Shown here piece by piece: positions 1 through 12,957 of a stretch of DNA of 64,000 bases. Where the stretch lies: contig JAVXUO010002860.1 of assembly GCA_033065855.1 (NCBI GenBank), positions 1-64,000 of the forward strand, read 5' to 3'. Numbering within the stretch: position 1 is the first letter of the stretch; each line of letters begins with the position of its first letter. The notes below the pieces were generated by a model. The model searched no databases. It was not told the origin of the DNA and worked only from the letters and a program-made list of their open reading frames with translations. Source of the stretch: Escallonia rubra. Taxonomy: Eukaryota; Streptophyta; Magnoliopsida; Escalloniales; Escalloniaceae. Position numbers and translations under genes: made by a program.

Positions 1-391
1 CTAGAAAAATGAGTTTTTGTAAATAGGCCTAGATTCCAAAACTTTTGGTCATTTTTTAAAAACTAAAACCAAATCAAACGGTCCAAACCAATTAGGCTTT
101 TCAAAACTTTGCAAATTGAACCAAAAAAACTAAAAAAAAAATAAAAATATATGTTTAGGTTACGCACACATCGCCCGTGTTACGGTGACTAATCGTAAAA
201 TAGCCTTACAAATCAGTTTAATGATGAATCTTAGCAGCTTTTTCGAATCAGTTTAACTACAAAAAAGCTTAGCAGCTTCTAGAGTAACTATAGTGCTCCT
301 GTCTCCCCTTGCCTTGCCTTATCTTCCGCAGGCCAGGGCTATCTTAACTTTGGGAACTTCCAAGTGACTGAACACAACTTCAAATTGAACA
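1..391 (+). promoter_or_regulatory. Upstream region of the CPBP protease gene
   Basis: AT-rich sequence with no open frame of note. A pyrimidine-rich stretch around 295-330 (repeats of CTTGCC) lies just before the first ATG and is a plausible 5' leader. I see no clear TATA box, so the transcription start is not placed. Confidence 0.3.
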
Positions 392-3300
392 ATGGCAGCC
401 ATGATATTGGCATCTCTTGCCCAATCTTCACTTTCCACTCTCTATGTCTCTGCCAAGTTACATTCACCTAAAACCCTAGCTCATCGAACCCATGGCCTCT
501 CTCACTGCCTCTCACCATCCCAATCAAACCGTAGTTTCACCTTTTTCAGTACTACTGCGTGTCCAGCTCCTAAAAGAGGTCGCTTTTCTGTACGTTCTTA
601 CAATTCCGACGGAAAGGTAAGTCGGATTTTTCAAACTTGAAATTTGTAAGCAATTTCAATTCGGTTTGATGGCGTAATGAATATGGTGTTCCTACGATTC
701 TGTACGATAGTGTAATGAATATTTGGCGACTGAGTGATTTTATGAAAGTGAAACTCTCCTCGTTTCATAATTCTTGCCCCTTGCTTGACTTTTTACTGAT
801 TTTTAGGATACAATTTGGACATCTAGCTATTTAATTGAATTCAAATGATAATTCTGACTAAAGCAAGTATACTTTAGAAGTTCAAACTAGTGCGACAACA
901 ATGAGTGAAGTCCACATTTACATGTTCGAATTCTCGTCTATGGATACGCACAAAGTCGAAAGGGAACAGAATGAAACCAAGAGGAATATACATAGATGAA
1001 TATTTTTTGAACTCTGCTAGTACGATAAAATGGTGGTTCTGGTTCCTTAAAGGCGTTGAATAAAGTTAAACGATTTTGCTCGTCTTAGTGAAATGTTCAC
1101 ATTTACAGTCAGATGATAATCCCAATCCCAATGATTATGCATAACATAGTTTGTAAGCATAATCTTACTCTACCTTTTTGACTTAAACAAAAGGTAGAGT
1201 AAGATTATACAACAATCAAAAGAAAAAAGAAAAAGGAAAAAAAAAAGATTATACAGACATAGAAAAGGCAAGACAACTGCTACATCGAAAGCTTGGCAAG
1301 GAGAATATGTATTAAACGAGGAATATTTTTTGCTACATTTACCAACCTTTAGAACATTTTTCTCGTACTGTATCGATTGAGGTGAAACCTGCATGGCTTA
1401 CGCTTAAAACGATATTGGAACCATTTCCCTTTTTTTTTTCCAAAGAAAGTTCAGCACAGCTTGGAGATATCTTTTAGTGTTGAATAGCTGATAATGGAGA
1501 TTGAACTAATGCATTTATTTCCTTCTATTCACTTTCTTGCCCACCTCCATAGTGTTCGCACAAAAATGTTGGATGGCGCTTAGTGCAAAAAGGGAAATGC
1601 TACAAATTCTGGAATTTTTTCACCACTTCACACGTTGCAAGAAGTTCAAAACTAATGGACATTGTTGTTACTAAGAGTCCTTTCAAATTTGTTCAGGTCC
1701 GAATTTGTATAATTACAAAGTTTATTGACTAATACATGGAATGATCTCTCAGGAAACTGGACTGGACTGGCCAATCCTCAAACGGTGGGATGTGCCTTGG
1801 AAGTGGCAGACGATTTCCCTGACCTCCCTTGCATGTGGATTGAGGTGTTTCTTTTCTTTCTACAACCACTATTCACACCTATCTCTATGCTTTCTTTGTT
1901 TGCCAGTGTCTACTTTTCCCTCATTTATGTGCTCCATGTGCAAGTAGCTTTTCTGTTTCGCATATTTGTACCGCATCTTAGTCTTCGCATGTGCACTTGT
2001 TTTTTGCACACGACAAAGTCACAAAGTCGCGGCTTTTTTACGTTGCTCCATTAATCTTGTATTTCAGGTACTCGTCTGTGTTGTGAAATATCTCTTCTAG
2101 TTGTTTCCTTCTTCTCCATCATCAATGGTTTACATCCAATTCGTAATTGGGAGTAGTGTTTTCTATTTTTCTTTCTCACGAAACTAACTAAATCCCAGGC
2201 AGTTTTATTTTGACAGGATTGTTAGAGACAGCAGCCATACCATTACTGGGACTTCCAATTGCTGAGTTAACCTTGGATCAGAAGGCAGAAATACTTTTTG
2301 TGGACCAGACGTAGGTACCCATGTTCGCGCTTCTTTTTTTCTTTGGTTTTTCTGATCATATCTTGGACGTCCTTGATTTCTGGGCGTTTAAGAATTTGTG
2401 GAATGCGAGTTCAGCATTCGTTGTTTCTAGAAAGTGCGTATATGGAGAATTTAAGCTAAAGCTTTGAAGTTTTGTAGCTCGAATCACATTCATGTTTGGT
2501 TATTCAAAACTGTAAATGCAAAAACCTCCTGACATTGCATTGTTCGGTATGTCCCTGTCAATGGAGATTCATGAATCTCCCTATACACATCAAAGGGGGC
2601 TGATAGTTGAAATTTTCTCCTTTACATTTCAGTCAAGTTGTTATATCTAATGGCAACACCCAATTGCCTTATCATTGGAACGGTACTTTTTATAGCTTGT
2701 TAGCTTACCTAGTACCTTTTCTCCACAGAAGTTTCAAGTTTCAACTCATCCATTTCCCCTATCTTTTATTGAGAGTGAAGTGCTTTATCTTTTATTTTTG
2801 ACTTATTTAATTTAGTTACGTATTCTTCTTCTTCTTCTTGTTTGTTACTCCTTTGCAGTTTTACAACTGCAGTTATACTTGGAGTCCTGTATAGTCTCAC
2901 CAACTACCAGCCACTTCCTGACGACTTCTTCCGCTATGGTAAGTCTTCAATATGACTTGTGAGCTACTTTATCTAGGATGCAAAGCGATTATACTGACAT
3001 GATGATGGTCTTCTTAGCTGATTTTTTGATAGATTTTTTCTATTATTGAAGTCCTCATATTGTTCATGAACAACCATGCATACTGGCCTTTGTAGTAGCA
3101 TCTGAACTACTAGAAGCAGAAGAGATTTTCATTCTTCATTAATTTGGTGCAAAATCGCATTTTGTTAATCTGATGGAGTATTGTTTCAGATTTGAAGGAG
3201 CCTTTCAATCTTCAGAAAGGGTGGCTGTTGTGGGCAGGAATTGGTCTTGTTGGAGCCCTAATTGCTATTGCGGCAACAGGAGCTGCCATGTCATTCTTTA

Positions 3301-6300
3301 GTGGTGAGAACCCGCAAAGAGAGGTCAGGAAGTGATTTCTAGTACTAGTAATTCTCTATATAAGGCACATGCATGTCCCTATTTTCCATTCATGAGTCCT
3401 TAAGCGATCAATTTCTAAGAGTTGGTATGCATCCCCTTAATATTCATCTTGGTTGGAGGCTTATAACCAGAATAAAATGGGGTTCTTCAGAAAACAGTAG
3501 GACCTGTTGTGGTTTAAGAAAAGGTTCAGGATTAGTAATTGCACCACTGTTTGATACCCAAGCTGGGATGGAGGCAGCTGTGGCTTAAAAGTACAATCAG
3601 CTTACTTTTTTAACACACAACATGAATCAAGAGTAAAACCTACACATGCCTGGGTGGCTCGTGGCATGTAATACGAGGAGGATCTGGGTGGACCACTGAC
3701 GACCCTCACTGGCTGATCTGGTCCTTCCTCCCTTATCTACAAAAAATGTCAAGAATGTTTAAAGAATCTCGAAAAGAGCACCCAACTCAGACTGATGCGA
3801 GATGTAAAAAAGACAGCACAATCCCCTGCACAGGACTTGAATAGACCTAGTACCTGCTTATTTGCAAAATTAGAAGTGTGACAATTTGCACAACTCTACA
3901 TAAGAACTGTGAGGTTTGATGAGTTCACCTAAGCTATACTTATTAAATCTTAATTCAGTATAAAGGGTGGACTGCTTGTGGTATGTCAATCATAAGGCAT
4001 GTTATTTTCCCATCTGGCCATTTTACTTTTGATCGTGGATGTTCATGGCTTCCAGTTTTTCTACTACCTTACTTATTTTGCATTCTTTTCCAACTTGGCT
4101 TCAGACCGATGCTCTTGTACGCTTGCTTCCATTGATTGGATCTTCAAGTATCAGGTACTTACTTCAAAAGTCGTCTTTAGAGTTGCCCCATCTTCTTTAT
4201 AAAATTTTCTTGGTATATGAAGCTTCCCATACTGTTGAAATCACTTTTTATTGGACCTTGCCAGTTGTAGTTTGGTCAATATTGGCTCTTGAGGATTATA
4301 CAATAAAATTGACATTTTTCCTACTTGAATGTAGCACTGCCTGTTTATTGGGCATCACGGGTGTACTTGCTCCACTTCTTGAGGAGACTGTGTTTCGTGG
4401 CTTTTTGATGGTATCTCTTACTCAGTGGTATGGTTCCTTACATTGCTTTGTAATCTGAGCTTCGCTTTTGTTTGCTTTCTAAGGTTTAAGTGGCCTTTTT
4501 TATTAAAGAACTCACAAACCAAGGCAATCTTTTTTCTTCTCTTGGTACTCAAAAAGATTCCAGCGGCTGAGATTTGATTTAAGTTGTTGAAATCTTTAGT
4601 TAGAGTGAGAGCCAGTATCAACGGCCTTTTAATAAGTATGCTCTCAGAACTTTTTTAACAAGGAAAAATATTGCTTTGCAGATAATTATAGAAGAAAGTT
4701 GTATGGTGTATACAAATTATGATGTTTTTCTTGCCCTTAAAATACCAGAGCATGCGTGTGTTGATCTATATGTATGCACCCTTGAAGTTCCCCACTACAC
4801 GAGGACATTACGCTCTTGCATTCTAGCAATAATTTTTCACACATCTTTCACAACTTTGTCATAAAAATGGTTCCAGGTTCAGCAATTACGCACATCTGTG
4901 ATGCACATAGTATCACAGGCCACACGCCTATTATTTGTACTAGAACTTTTTTCGGATTGCTATAAGGTGGCTCCGTGGTCTATCATTAATGCTGTTAAGA
5001 ATGATGTGCTCCAATTATATAAGTGAAACGTGAAATATAACTCATGAATTTTGAGTTAGATTCAACTGGGTTAATTTGTTTGATGTCAGAGACTTAGAGC
5101 TGGCATTTATTCTGGACAGTAAAAGTGAAATACGTTGAAAATTCAGATGATTTACTAACATGCTAGGAAGATAAGGTTGCACCATGACAAGTCCTAGTTG
5201 TTGTCTAGTCCCTAATTTAGTATCTATCTTCGACGTGAAAATGATTAGGTTGTAGGAAGTTCATGCCTCTTATATTACAACTTTGTATGAACCTAGATAC
5301 GATCTATTAATAAGATGTTAGCAAAGAGGTGGACCAAGTACCATAACCAGAATATTTACACACATGCATAGTTTAGGATGCACATAAACATGTTGATTAT
5401 TAATGGATTTAATGCTATATAAGCTCACTATTCATCTCTATATGCAGGTTGCCTACGCCACTTTCAATCCTTCTTAGTGCTGCAGTGTTTGCAGTCGCAC
5501 ATCTCACTCCTGGAGAATTTCCCCAGCTTTTTGTGCTAGGTATTATTCGTAGTGTGTAATTACTCGATGTCTTTTGAGCATAAATGAAATTGTTACCAGG
5601 GACCCATATGTAGTTTTGGGTGTCATGTCTGTTTGGCTCGGAAACTGCAATAGAAGTTTAACACGACACACGAAAACACTTGATCAACGATAAAGGAAGC
5701 ATATTTTTCAACTTGCTGTAGAGTATTTTATAAGTGGTACCGGTTGGGTGAACACCGAAATTGCTTTTGATGGCGGAAGAATGATGAGATTCCCTAGAAA
5801 AGTGATGAAAATCGATGGTTTGCACAAATCCAGGATATATTGAAATTGTCACTATCAAGATGTGGCACATGCCTTAGATGTTGAAGGAGATGGCTTTAAA
5901 ATCGTTGAAGTTGAAAAAATTGGAAATGGGAGTTATCTTTGGCACCTTTACCAAGTGGTCAAAGTAGTTGGTTAGTGGTAGGTTATTGCGTGTCAAGGAG
6001 TTACTTTAGAAGACTATAAAGAGCCATGTACATAAGTTGCAGAACTTGTATTAAGAAAGCTTAATAACATGTGTCTGGGAGAGTGACTGACCCTTGTTTT
6101 CCAACGGTCTTAACATGTGTTGAGGTCCCAAAACAGATCTGTAGGAAATCATGCATAAGCTGAAATTGCTTTTACGAAGATCTTCAGGATTAACAAACAT
6201 GGTGCTTGTTGCAAGGTTTTAGTATGATGTCCACGTAACTCATTGAACTCCCTGTATTCAGTCATTAGTTCTTATTTAGACTTCTATTATGCTAGCAGCT

Positions 6301-7076
6301 GCTAGGAAATCAAGAAAATCTAACATTAACGTAACCGGCATTTCACAATATTTGAAATAGATAAAACAGATAGCTGCTTTCCTCACGTTGCTCCGTTTCA
6401 TAATATCATTTATACTGAGTAATGCCGTTCTTATTTAGGGACTGCTTTGGGGTTTTCATATGCTCAGACTCGCAATCTTCTGACTCCCATAACAATACAT
6501 GCTCTCTGGAACTCTGGAGTAATCCTGCTTCTGACCTTTCTTCAGGTAAATGTTTTAACGTTTCATAATTCAATTTTCTTCTAAGACTGATCTTTCTTCT
6601 CCATGTTACATCTCAATTTTATACTGTATATATATATTCCGTTGTGAGATTACTAAACTTTAATAGAATTCCAGAACGTTGTATTCCGTTGTGAGATTAT
6701 ATTCCGTTGCACACTGGTTTGCAACCTCACAATGTGAAATCTCTCTTCATTCTTCTCCAGAACGTGACAGATGTCCTCAAACTTTTTTACAGGCTATGGC
6801 CTTGGAATAACGAGTAAAGCCTTAATTCCCTCTACACTTGAATATTCTAGCCATATTGATATACGTTCAAAGAAAGCGTCAAATCTGTACATATAGTTCT
6901 GGTCTAGGACCTAAATGGTTGGGTTCTTATATCGGAAACCATTCTAATCTTTTTCCTTGATTGTTGGATTGAAAGCGCATGCTCAGTTTAGCAAGTCCTG
7001 ACAGGTTTTTCTCGTTGCTGTTTCTTTGTAGCTCCAAGGATATGATATCAAGGAATTGTTGCAGGCATCCGGATAG
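392..7076 (+). CDS. Chloroplast CPBP-family (CAAX-type) intramembrane protease, 10 exons
   Basis: Exons by GT-AG and frame: 392-616, 1753-1844, 2203-2310, 2859-2938, 3190-3323, 4105-4154, 4335-4427, 5448-5539, 6439-6545, 7032-7076. They total 342 codons including the stop, giving 341 residues. The Ser/Thr/Arg-rich first ~60 residues look like a plastid transit peptide. Hydrophobic segments fill the middle and C-terminus. The three CPBP glutamic-protease motifs are present: EETVFR at 246-251, FAVAH with His279, and HALWN with His312 and Asn316. The C-terminus GYDIKELLQASG matches my memory of the Arabidopsis At1g14270 type. Family knowledge: type II CAAX-prenyl-endopeptidase-like membrane proteases; the plant plastid members have unclear substrates. 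Exon 3 has three AG dinucleotides within 20 bp, and only the one ending at 2202 keeps the frame and restores the expected SFILTG. The start is the first ATG in good context; a second in-frame ATG lies 4 codons later. Confidence 0.9.
1159..1209. repeat. Perfect 20-bp inverted repeat in intron 1
   Basis: The arms ATAATCTTACTCTACCTTTT (1159-1178) and its exact reverse complement (1189-1208) flank a 10-base loop. It sits in intron 1 of the protease gene and is followed by a purine-rich run. It could be a MITE remnant or a chance snap-back; no larger terminal repeat is visible. Confidence 0.6.
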
Positions 7077-10000
7077 AGGTAGTAAATGTCTTTCCGGGAA
7101 TATGGAGCTGAGCAGGTTGGCTGCTTAGGATTTTTTCCTCATTGTTCAACATGACTTGCTCGCTCTCGCTACAGAAATTAATGTAGTAGTGAAAGCCAAA
7201 GCATAGTTTGTAAAGTTGATTACTTGATTATAATAAACAGCTTACAGCATATTTATTCGATATCCTTATCTTGCAAGAGATTTTTCATGCGGTTGATGAA
7301 GAGACCGAGCCATCTCCACTCAGCATGGCTATGTAAACGAAGATGAAGACTCAACTATTTGTGCGATGAGTTCCGAGGGTCAGACGATGAATTGATTGAA
7401 TTCACACCCCAATATGAATTCCTTTCTGTTGGTTTTTTTTTTTTTTGGTAATAAGAGAATTGCATTGATATTAAAAAGTGTCATCGTGCCTTTGTGCTTA
7501 ACCTTTGTGGTGGTTTGAGTTAAGCCTTTCATAAGCATATGATAACCTAACAAGTGTCATCATGCCAAAGAGATAATTTGACTTTTCTTTACTAAATTTA
7601 GGGTTTAATTTTGGTATATGTACGCAATGAATCGAACTCAAATAGCAACTATAAATTAAACAAATATCTTTTACAAGTCAAATCTAAGGTAAAAATAAAA
7701 TCAATATTTACGTGTATTTTTTCTGTCCCATAAGAAATTTTACGTGTTCTATGATGGTTGTCATGGATATATAACTAATGCACCCACTAATCACACTAAC
7801 CTTGTTATTTGAAAATCAATATTATTAAAGAGATTGTTATCTTAAAAAAAGAAGATATCTTTAAGAGGAGAATGATGTGTTTGATTTAGAAGGCCGATTA
7901 CATAAAAATGTTATAGGAAATTTTTTTGTTACTATTCGGGTTATACGAAGATATTTACAATCTCTTCTATAGGGATAAAAATAGTCGCTAGATATCCTTA
8001 GTGACTTTTTCCGGTGTTATATATTGTGAAATTCTTTTGACAAGCCAGAAAGGCCTTATTTGGACTGCAACAAATAGACTGTTGAAAATATTGCACCTGC
8101 ATAAATTTTTTAGAATTGCCACTATTAAAAGGTGATGTGTGGTGGCTATTTTCTGTGACACAACTTCCTAAAGGCTACCTTGAACTTTAGTCACGATTTC
8201 CATCTCTGCGGCTATGTATTTGGAGGATAAAATGAATTTGTGTTGCTTTCATAACAATTTAAGATCATTTATACCGACTCTTATGTAAACATGGGCATAC
8301 AATTCGAATGGTTTTTTCTTGATAAATGAGAGAATGAGCACAAGAAAGTAGTACACTATTTTTTTGCAGATTGCGCTTATGGCCTTACATATTTAGACAT
8401 TTATACGAGGATATTATATATGGGGATATTTTTTGCTTAGTACAAAAACTATTGGCCCTGAGCTATTACATTTATATTACACAATGTAGTTTTTAGGAGT
8501 ACTAATGATTCTGCAAGCAAGCAAAATAATTAAACATATGGAGAGTTAGATCTAGTTGCAACACAGTCGCGTCTTCATTCTGTCCAGTCCTGATGGATAC
8601 CGACTTGAACATGACATGTAAAAGTTGTTAAAAATCTTGTCTCATACATATCGACAGGCAGAGCCTGATGTATACTATAATAGGGGAAATCATACGTACC
8701 AAAAGTCATATAAGATGGGTGTGACAGTATCAGAGATAACCTCTTGGCCCAATATAACAGCAAAAAACTAGATCTGTAACATGTTTTTTTATAGCGCCAA
8801 TTTTGAAGCAAGCAATAAACTTCAAGCAATTGCGATATAGTTATCAGAGCAGCTGAGTTTCCATTAATGTCTAAGATCTTCACCCTTTTCCAGTTTACTA
8901 CCCTCTCTGAAAAGATAGCACTGCCAACTTGACAGGTTTGCTGCGTCATGCCATTGCACGCACAGATTATTCGTGTTATGGTAGGTCCTCATTTGAGGTG
9001 TTATAAAGACATAAACTGGTTATACTTTAAGTAAAAGCGATTCGTGCTCATATATATAAAAGTGTCTCACTATCAAATGTAGTTTTTCTTAAGACGGCAA
9101 ATTTGCCGATCTCAGAAGCTTTGTCCATTGTCGAACAAAAAGACCAATATCACGTTATGCACGTATTATCACAGTTCGTGAGTAATTTTTCAGACTCATT
9201 GATTCGAACAACTTTATCTTAGTCAATAATGTTGTAAGTACATTGACAATGTTTGGTTCAATATCAACTTTAGATGTAACGACTTTCATGCTTAACTGCT
9301 GGACTTAAGGAATTAGTTTAAGGCTTTTTTTTTTCTCCTTTTTGGCGGCCACAGTCAACACAAGAGGGTTGTTTTCAAAGCAAACTCGTTTTCAAACCTA
9401 AACATTGATCTATGCAAACCATGTGGAAGCATGGGAGTCGTGTTTTATGGGCTTAGCATCATATTTGCATATCGTAAAAAATTGATTGGTTAAATGGTTA
9501 GCCGATGAAAGTAGACGAGCGACTCTATTTAGTGGTTGTGATTAAATTGGATCATTAGGCTAGATGCACCTTAATACGTGTGATCAAGTTGAGCATTTTA
9601 TAAGCTGTCTTTGAAAAGATTACATCAAAAAAAAGCTGAACATATCTTACACTTTAGCCTACTAAAGTAACCTGTCAAAACTTATAGGTCGACATCTTAG
9701 ACAATGTACCTACCACCGTATGCTTTCGAGAATAGGAAAAACTGTCAAAACTTAAAGCTGAACACATCTTACACATTGTGTAAGATGTATTGCCGAACTA
9801 AAGTAACCTGTCAAAACTTAAAGCTGAACACATCTTACACAATGTACGTACCACCTTATGAAAAAATCCAAGTAGACTAACATATTAGGTAACTGCTTGC
9901 GAATAAAGTAAAAGTTGCGACTTGCTTTTGTCTTGGCAAACATTTGCTGCTATTCCAACCGTTTTCAACAGTTTTTGGTTTTGTCAAATGTGTTTTCACA

Positions 10001-11029
10001 CCTTTTTTATCAGTAAAAGAAGCATTAGTGACGTTCTTTAACGTCTATGGTGACAAAGCCTATGAAAAGGTACGAACTTGGACCTCGACGAATCTGTAAC
10101 TGAGGGTATATGGTCAATCAACTCTCTACCTTGTATCTTGTTGATCTGCCTGTTCTATATGCTCGCATAGAAAGAGGAGGCCTTGGATGCTTGGGTTTGA
10201 AGAATTGAGCCCATGTTGTTATTTTAAGTCATGGGTTGCACGTTTGGGAAGCAAACCCTAGGTCAAGGAACAGACAAGAAGGGTTCCAACCGAGGGTTAG
10301 ATTTGGGAAGTTTCACAAAGTTTGGAGTCCCTAAGCAAGGCATTTGACTCAGTGAGCCTTCCCCATTTAATACATGGTACTGTGCTTGCTATCCACTGGG
10401 TAGACATTGTTAGCAAACTTCAAATCCAGAATTTAAGCTCGAATAATGAAGTTTTTGTGGGGAACTCAAAGTGTAAGTTTACAATAATCTTAGTTCTCAT
10501 AATTGCTTACTAGAAGCAAGAAATTGAGGAAACCCATGTCCTGGTTTTCAAATGGCCACCAAACTACGGAAAATATATAATTGACTTTCTACTTTTGTTA
10601 GACGACTAATTAAACAACTGACTTCTCTTGAACTATTTTTGTCCTTCCAAACTCTCAGTCCAACAATGTAATTGCTCTCAAAGTTGCATGGCAGCCATGT
10701 TGAGTTATGTCTAAAAAGTATGTCTTTTAACCTTCTCACGGTCCACTATTCTTTCTTGTAACGATTAAGGTAAGTAATTAAAGGTGCCCGTCATTGCACG
10801 AGGTACTCGTCATTCCGTTGTCTGAGGGGATAGGTTTAGGCAATACCTTATTCCTGATAAATGTGACCTTAATGTCGCAATATAATGAGGCGTTGAGTTG
10901 GCCTTGAAATGTTGGCAACGGCCTATTTAGAAAGTGGATGAGCCAATTCAAATTGGAAAACAAGGTTGGTGGCCATATCTACAACATCTATGTTCTTGTA
11001 TTCCCATTAAATTAAACTAGTTTTATTTT
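7077..11029. other. Spacer between the protease gene and the TRIM element
   Basis: This AT-rich stretch holds short open frames on both strands, for example 8575-8949 minus. None shows a recognisable domain, codon bias or splice structure. Apart from the local duplication near 9.6-9.9 kb I see nothing supportable. Confidence 0.5.
9620..9865 (+). repeat. Local imperfect duplication with a hairpin
   Basis: The phrase AAAGCTGAACACATCTTACA, followed by a TGTACnTACCACC tail and preceded by AAAGTAACCTGTCAAAACTT, occurs two to three times in slightly changed form across 9623-9860. A 10-bp palindrome (CATCTTACAC / GTGTAAGATG) lies at about 9767-9790. This looks like slippage or a snap-back duplication. 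Confidence 0.5.
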
Positions 11030-11340
11030 TGTAAAAGTATCAAATTGACTATGCATGGGAATGCGATTGATTCTAATACCTAGTGGACTTTTCCTCATCT
11101 TAAGCATGCTTATGAGTTGGACATCATGCTTTAGTACGGTATCAGAGCTAGACTCTACCCATGTCACATGGTCTTCAAGTCGCTACCTCATATTTCACAC
11201 TATGCGTGAGAGTCCACTTTACACGAAATCCCACATCGACTATACATGAGAATTGAGATTAGTTTTAACACCTTGTGAACGTCTCCTCCTCTTGAGTATG
11301 CTTTTGGATTAGACAACAGACTTTATAATAGTTTCATCTT
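11030..11340 (+). mobile_element. Old TRIM (miniature LTR retroelement), decayed
   Basis: Two diverged direct repeats of about 100-110 bp (about 11,035-11,135 and 11,228-11,335) share GACTAT-CATG near the start and a CTTGAG/CTTAAG-TATGCTT-TGG-TTAGAC-like block near the end. Between them is a tRNA-iMet primer-binding-site match (GGTATCAGAGCT at 11,138-11,149) and the CCCACATCGACTAT phrase typical of plant TRIM termini. It has no coding capacity, as is normal for TRIMs. The ends are approximate; the repeats differ a great deal, so the copy is old. Confidence 0.6.
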
Positions 11341-12957
11341 TATATTGTTCGGATCACTTGTGCGACCTACGTGCCAAAAATCTGTAAAGTTGCCTTCCAA
11401 GATAATGTGGCTCTTAGGTTGGTGTGGTGATATTTATAGAATAGCTCGAAGGACCAAAGCTACGAACTCTATCGTTATTTACATCGAAATTAAAGGCTCT
11501 CGAAAACCCATCACAAAGCAAAACATCAAATAGTATTATCCCTCTTGAATTCCTTTTAGAAGAACAATTGTAAATAACGCGCTCCGTGAGCTAGGCATTC
11601 GGTCCAAAAAGGACTCATAACTAGTATTTTCGCAAAAAAAGAAAATGTAAAACTTAATTGCTTGTCCACTAAAAATAATGAGAAACTTAATTGATTGTCC
11701 ACTAAAAGTTGCTTCAGGTCCTAGCTCCTTTGAAGTTTTAAGTATGCGCATATGAAAGATGAGTAATAAGTAAAGATATAATTAATCTCTTGTGAGAAGC
11801 TGGAACACAAAAGTCTGTAGACAAATGGGGGAGAAAAAAAAAACTCAAAATGCTTAATTTTAGTTTTTTCATCTAGGGTAACTATATCAGTAGATTGAGG
11901 GGGTACACTTTGGCCCTCTCAATAAAGTCAACTTTAAGATTCAACTGGGCAGAGAGATGTCATGGAACCAAAGGGATTAACTGGCGGTTTCACTCTATTT
12001 TCCAATATAAAATAGAAAGATGGTCCCTATCCTAGTAGACTTTCTTAAATACCCTATCTTAGGGCATCTTCATCAGTTCATTTGACTCTAGATATGCAAT
12101 CTGACAAGTCAGTGGAATAGAAGCTTTTGGGAATGGAATAGAAAGATTTTCGGATCCTGAGAAACTTTCAGAATCTCTATAATAAACTTGAAGAGGAGTC
12201 TCATAGAATTTACTGTTCAATATATAATTTTTTGAGCTTCTGCATTGGAAGCTGGTCTCAGTCCACACTTCCATATAACAATTCAAACCCAAGGTTATAA
12301 AATATATGTACATGGAAGTTTGCTTTGTCTTGACATATTAGAGGACTAATTAAAAATCTTCATGTGATTAATGTGAAAATAACAATCAAATCATGATCCC
12401 TAGACACTGTTCGATATGGTACTTCTTGAGATTCCTCAATTTGGACTAAACAAACCGCAAATAGGTACATGGCTGCATTAAGTAAGAATTAAGAGTCTTT
12501 GGTGGAAATCCATTTTCTTGACTTAGGGTTTCTTGGTAGCTGTTCTTAAGAGCTTTGCCCTTAGCTTTCTCTCTTTGAGTTAACGTGATCCTCGCAAAAA
12601 ACAAGCTCCTTAAAGTCACCACGAAATTCGGCTGATCCTTCGGGGGGAAGAACCCTTCTCAGGAAGCATATATTGGCTTCAAATTAAGTGAAGACTTCAT
12701 CATTTCCAACTTGGTGGTTCTTGAGTTTTTTCGTACTGTTGCATGCTTTTAGGTTTCTTCACAGCTTAAGAAGTTCTTCTTCTTGACATGCTTATAGTTT
12801 TTCAGATCTGCAAGTGTGTTTAGAAAACTTTTGCGTTCTTCATCTATAGCCATTTTCCTTGATACTTTGAGCAAACAAAGGAGAGAAGAAAAGATTAAGT
12901 AAACAAGAACAACAAAGAGGTGTACGTTCTCCTATTTACAAAAAAGAAAAGAAAGTT
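11341..12957. other. Spacer and 5' region of the NAC gene
   Basis: No recognisable gene up to about 12.5 kb. From about 12,500 the sequence becomes CT-rich and probably holds the promoter and 5' leader of the NAC gene. I could not place a TATA box with confidence. Confidence 0.4.

Noticed and set aside
8575-8949. 124-residue open frame on the minus strand
   Set aside because: No domain, no splice or promoter context, ordinary AT-rich spacer; likely chance.
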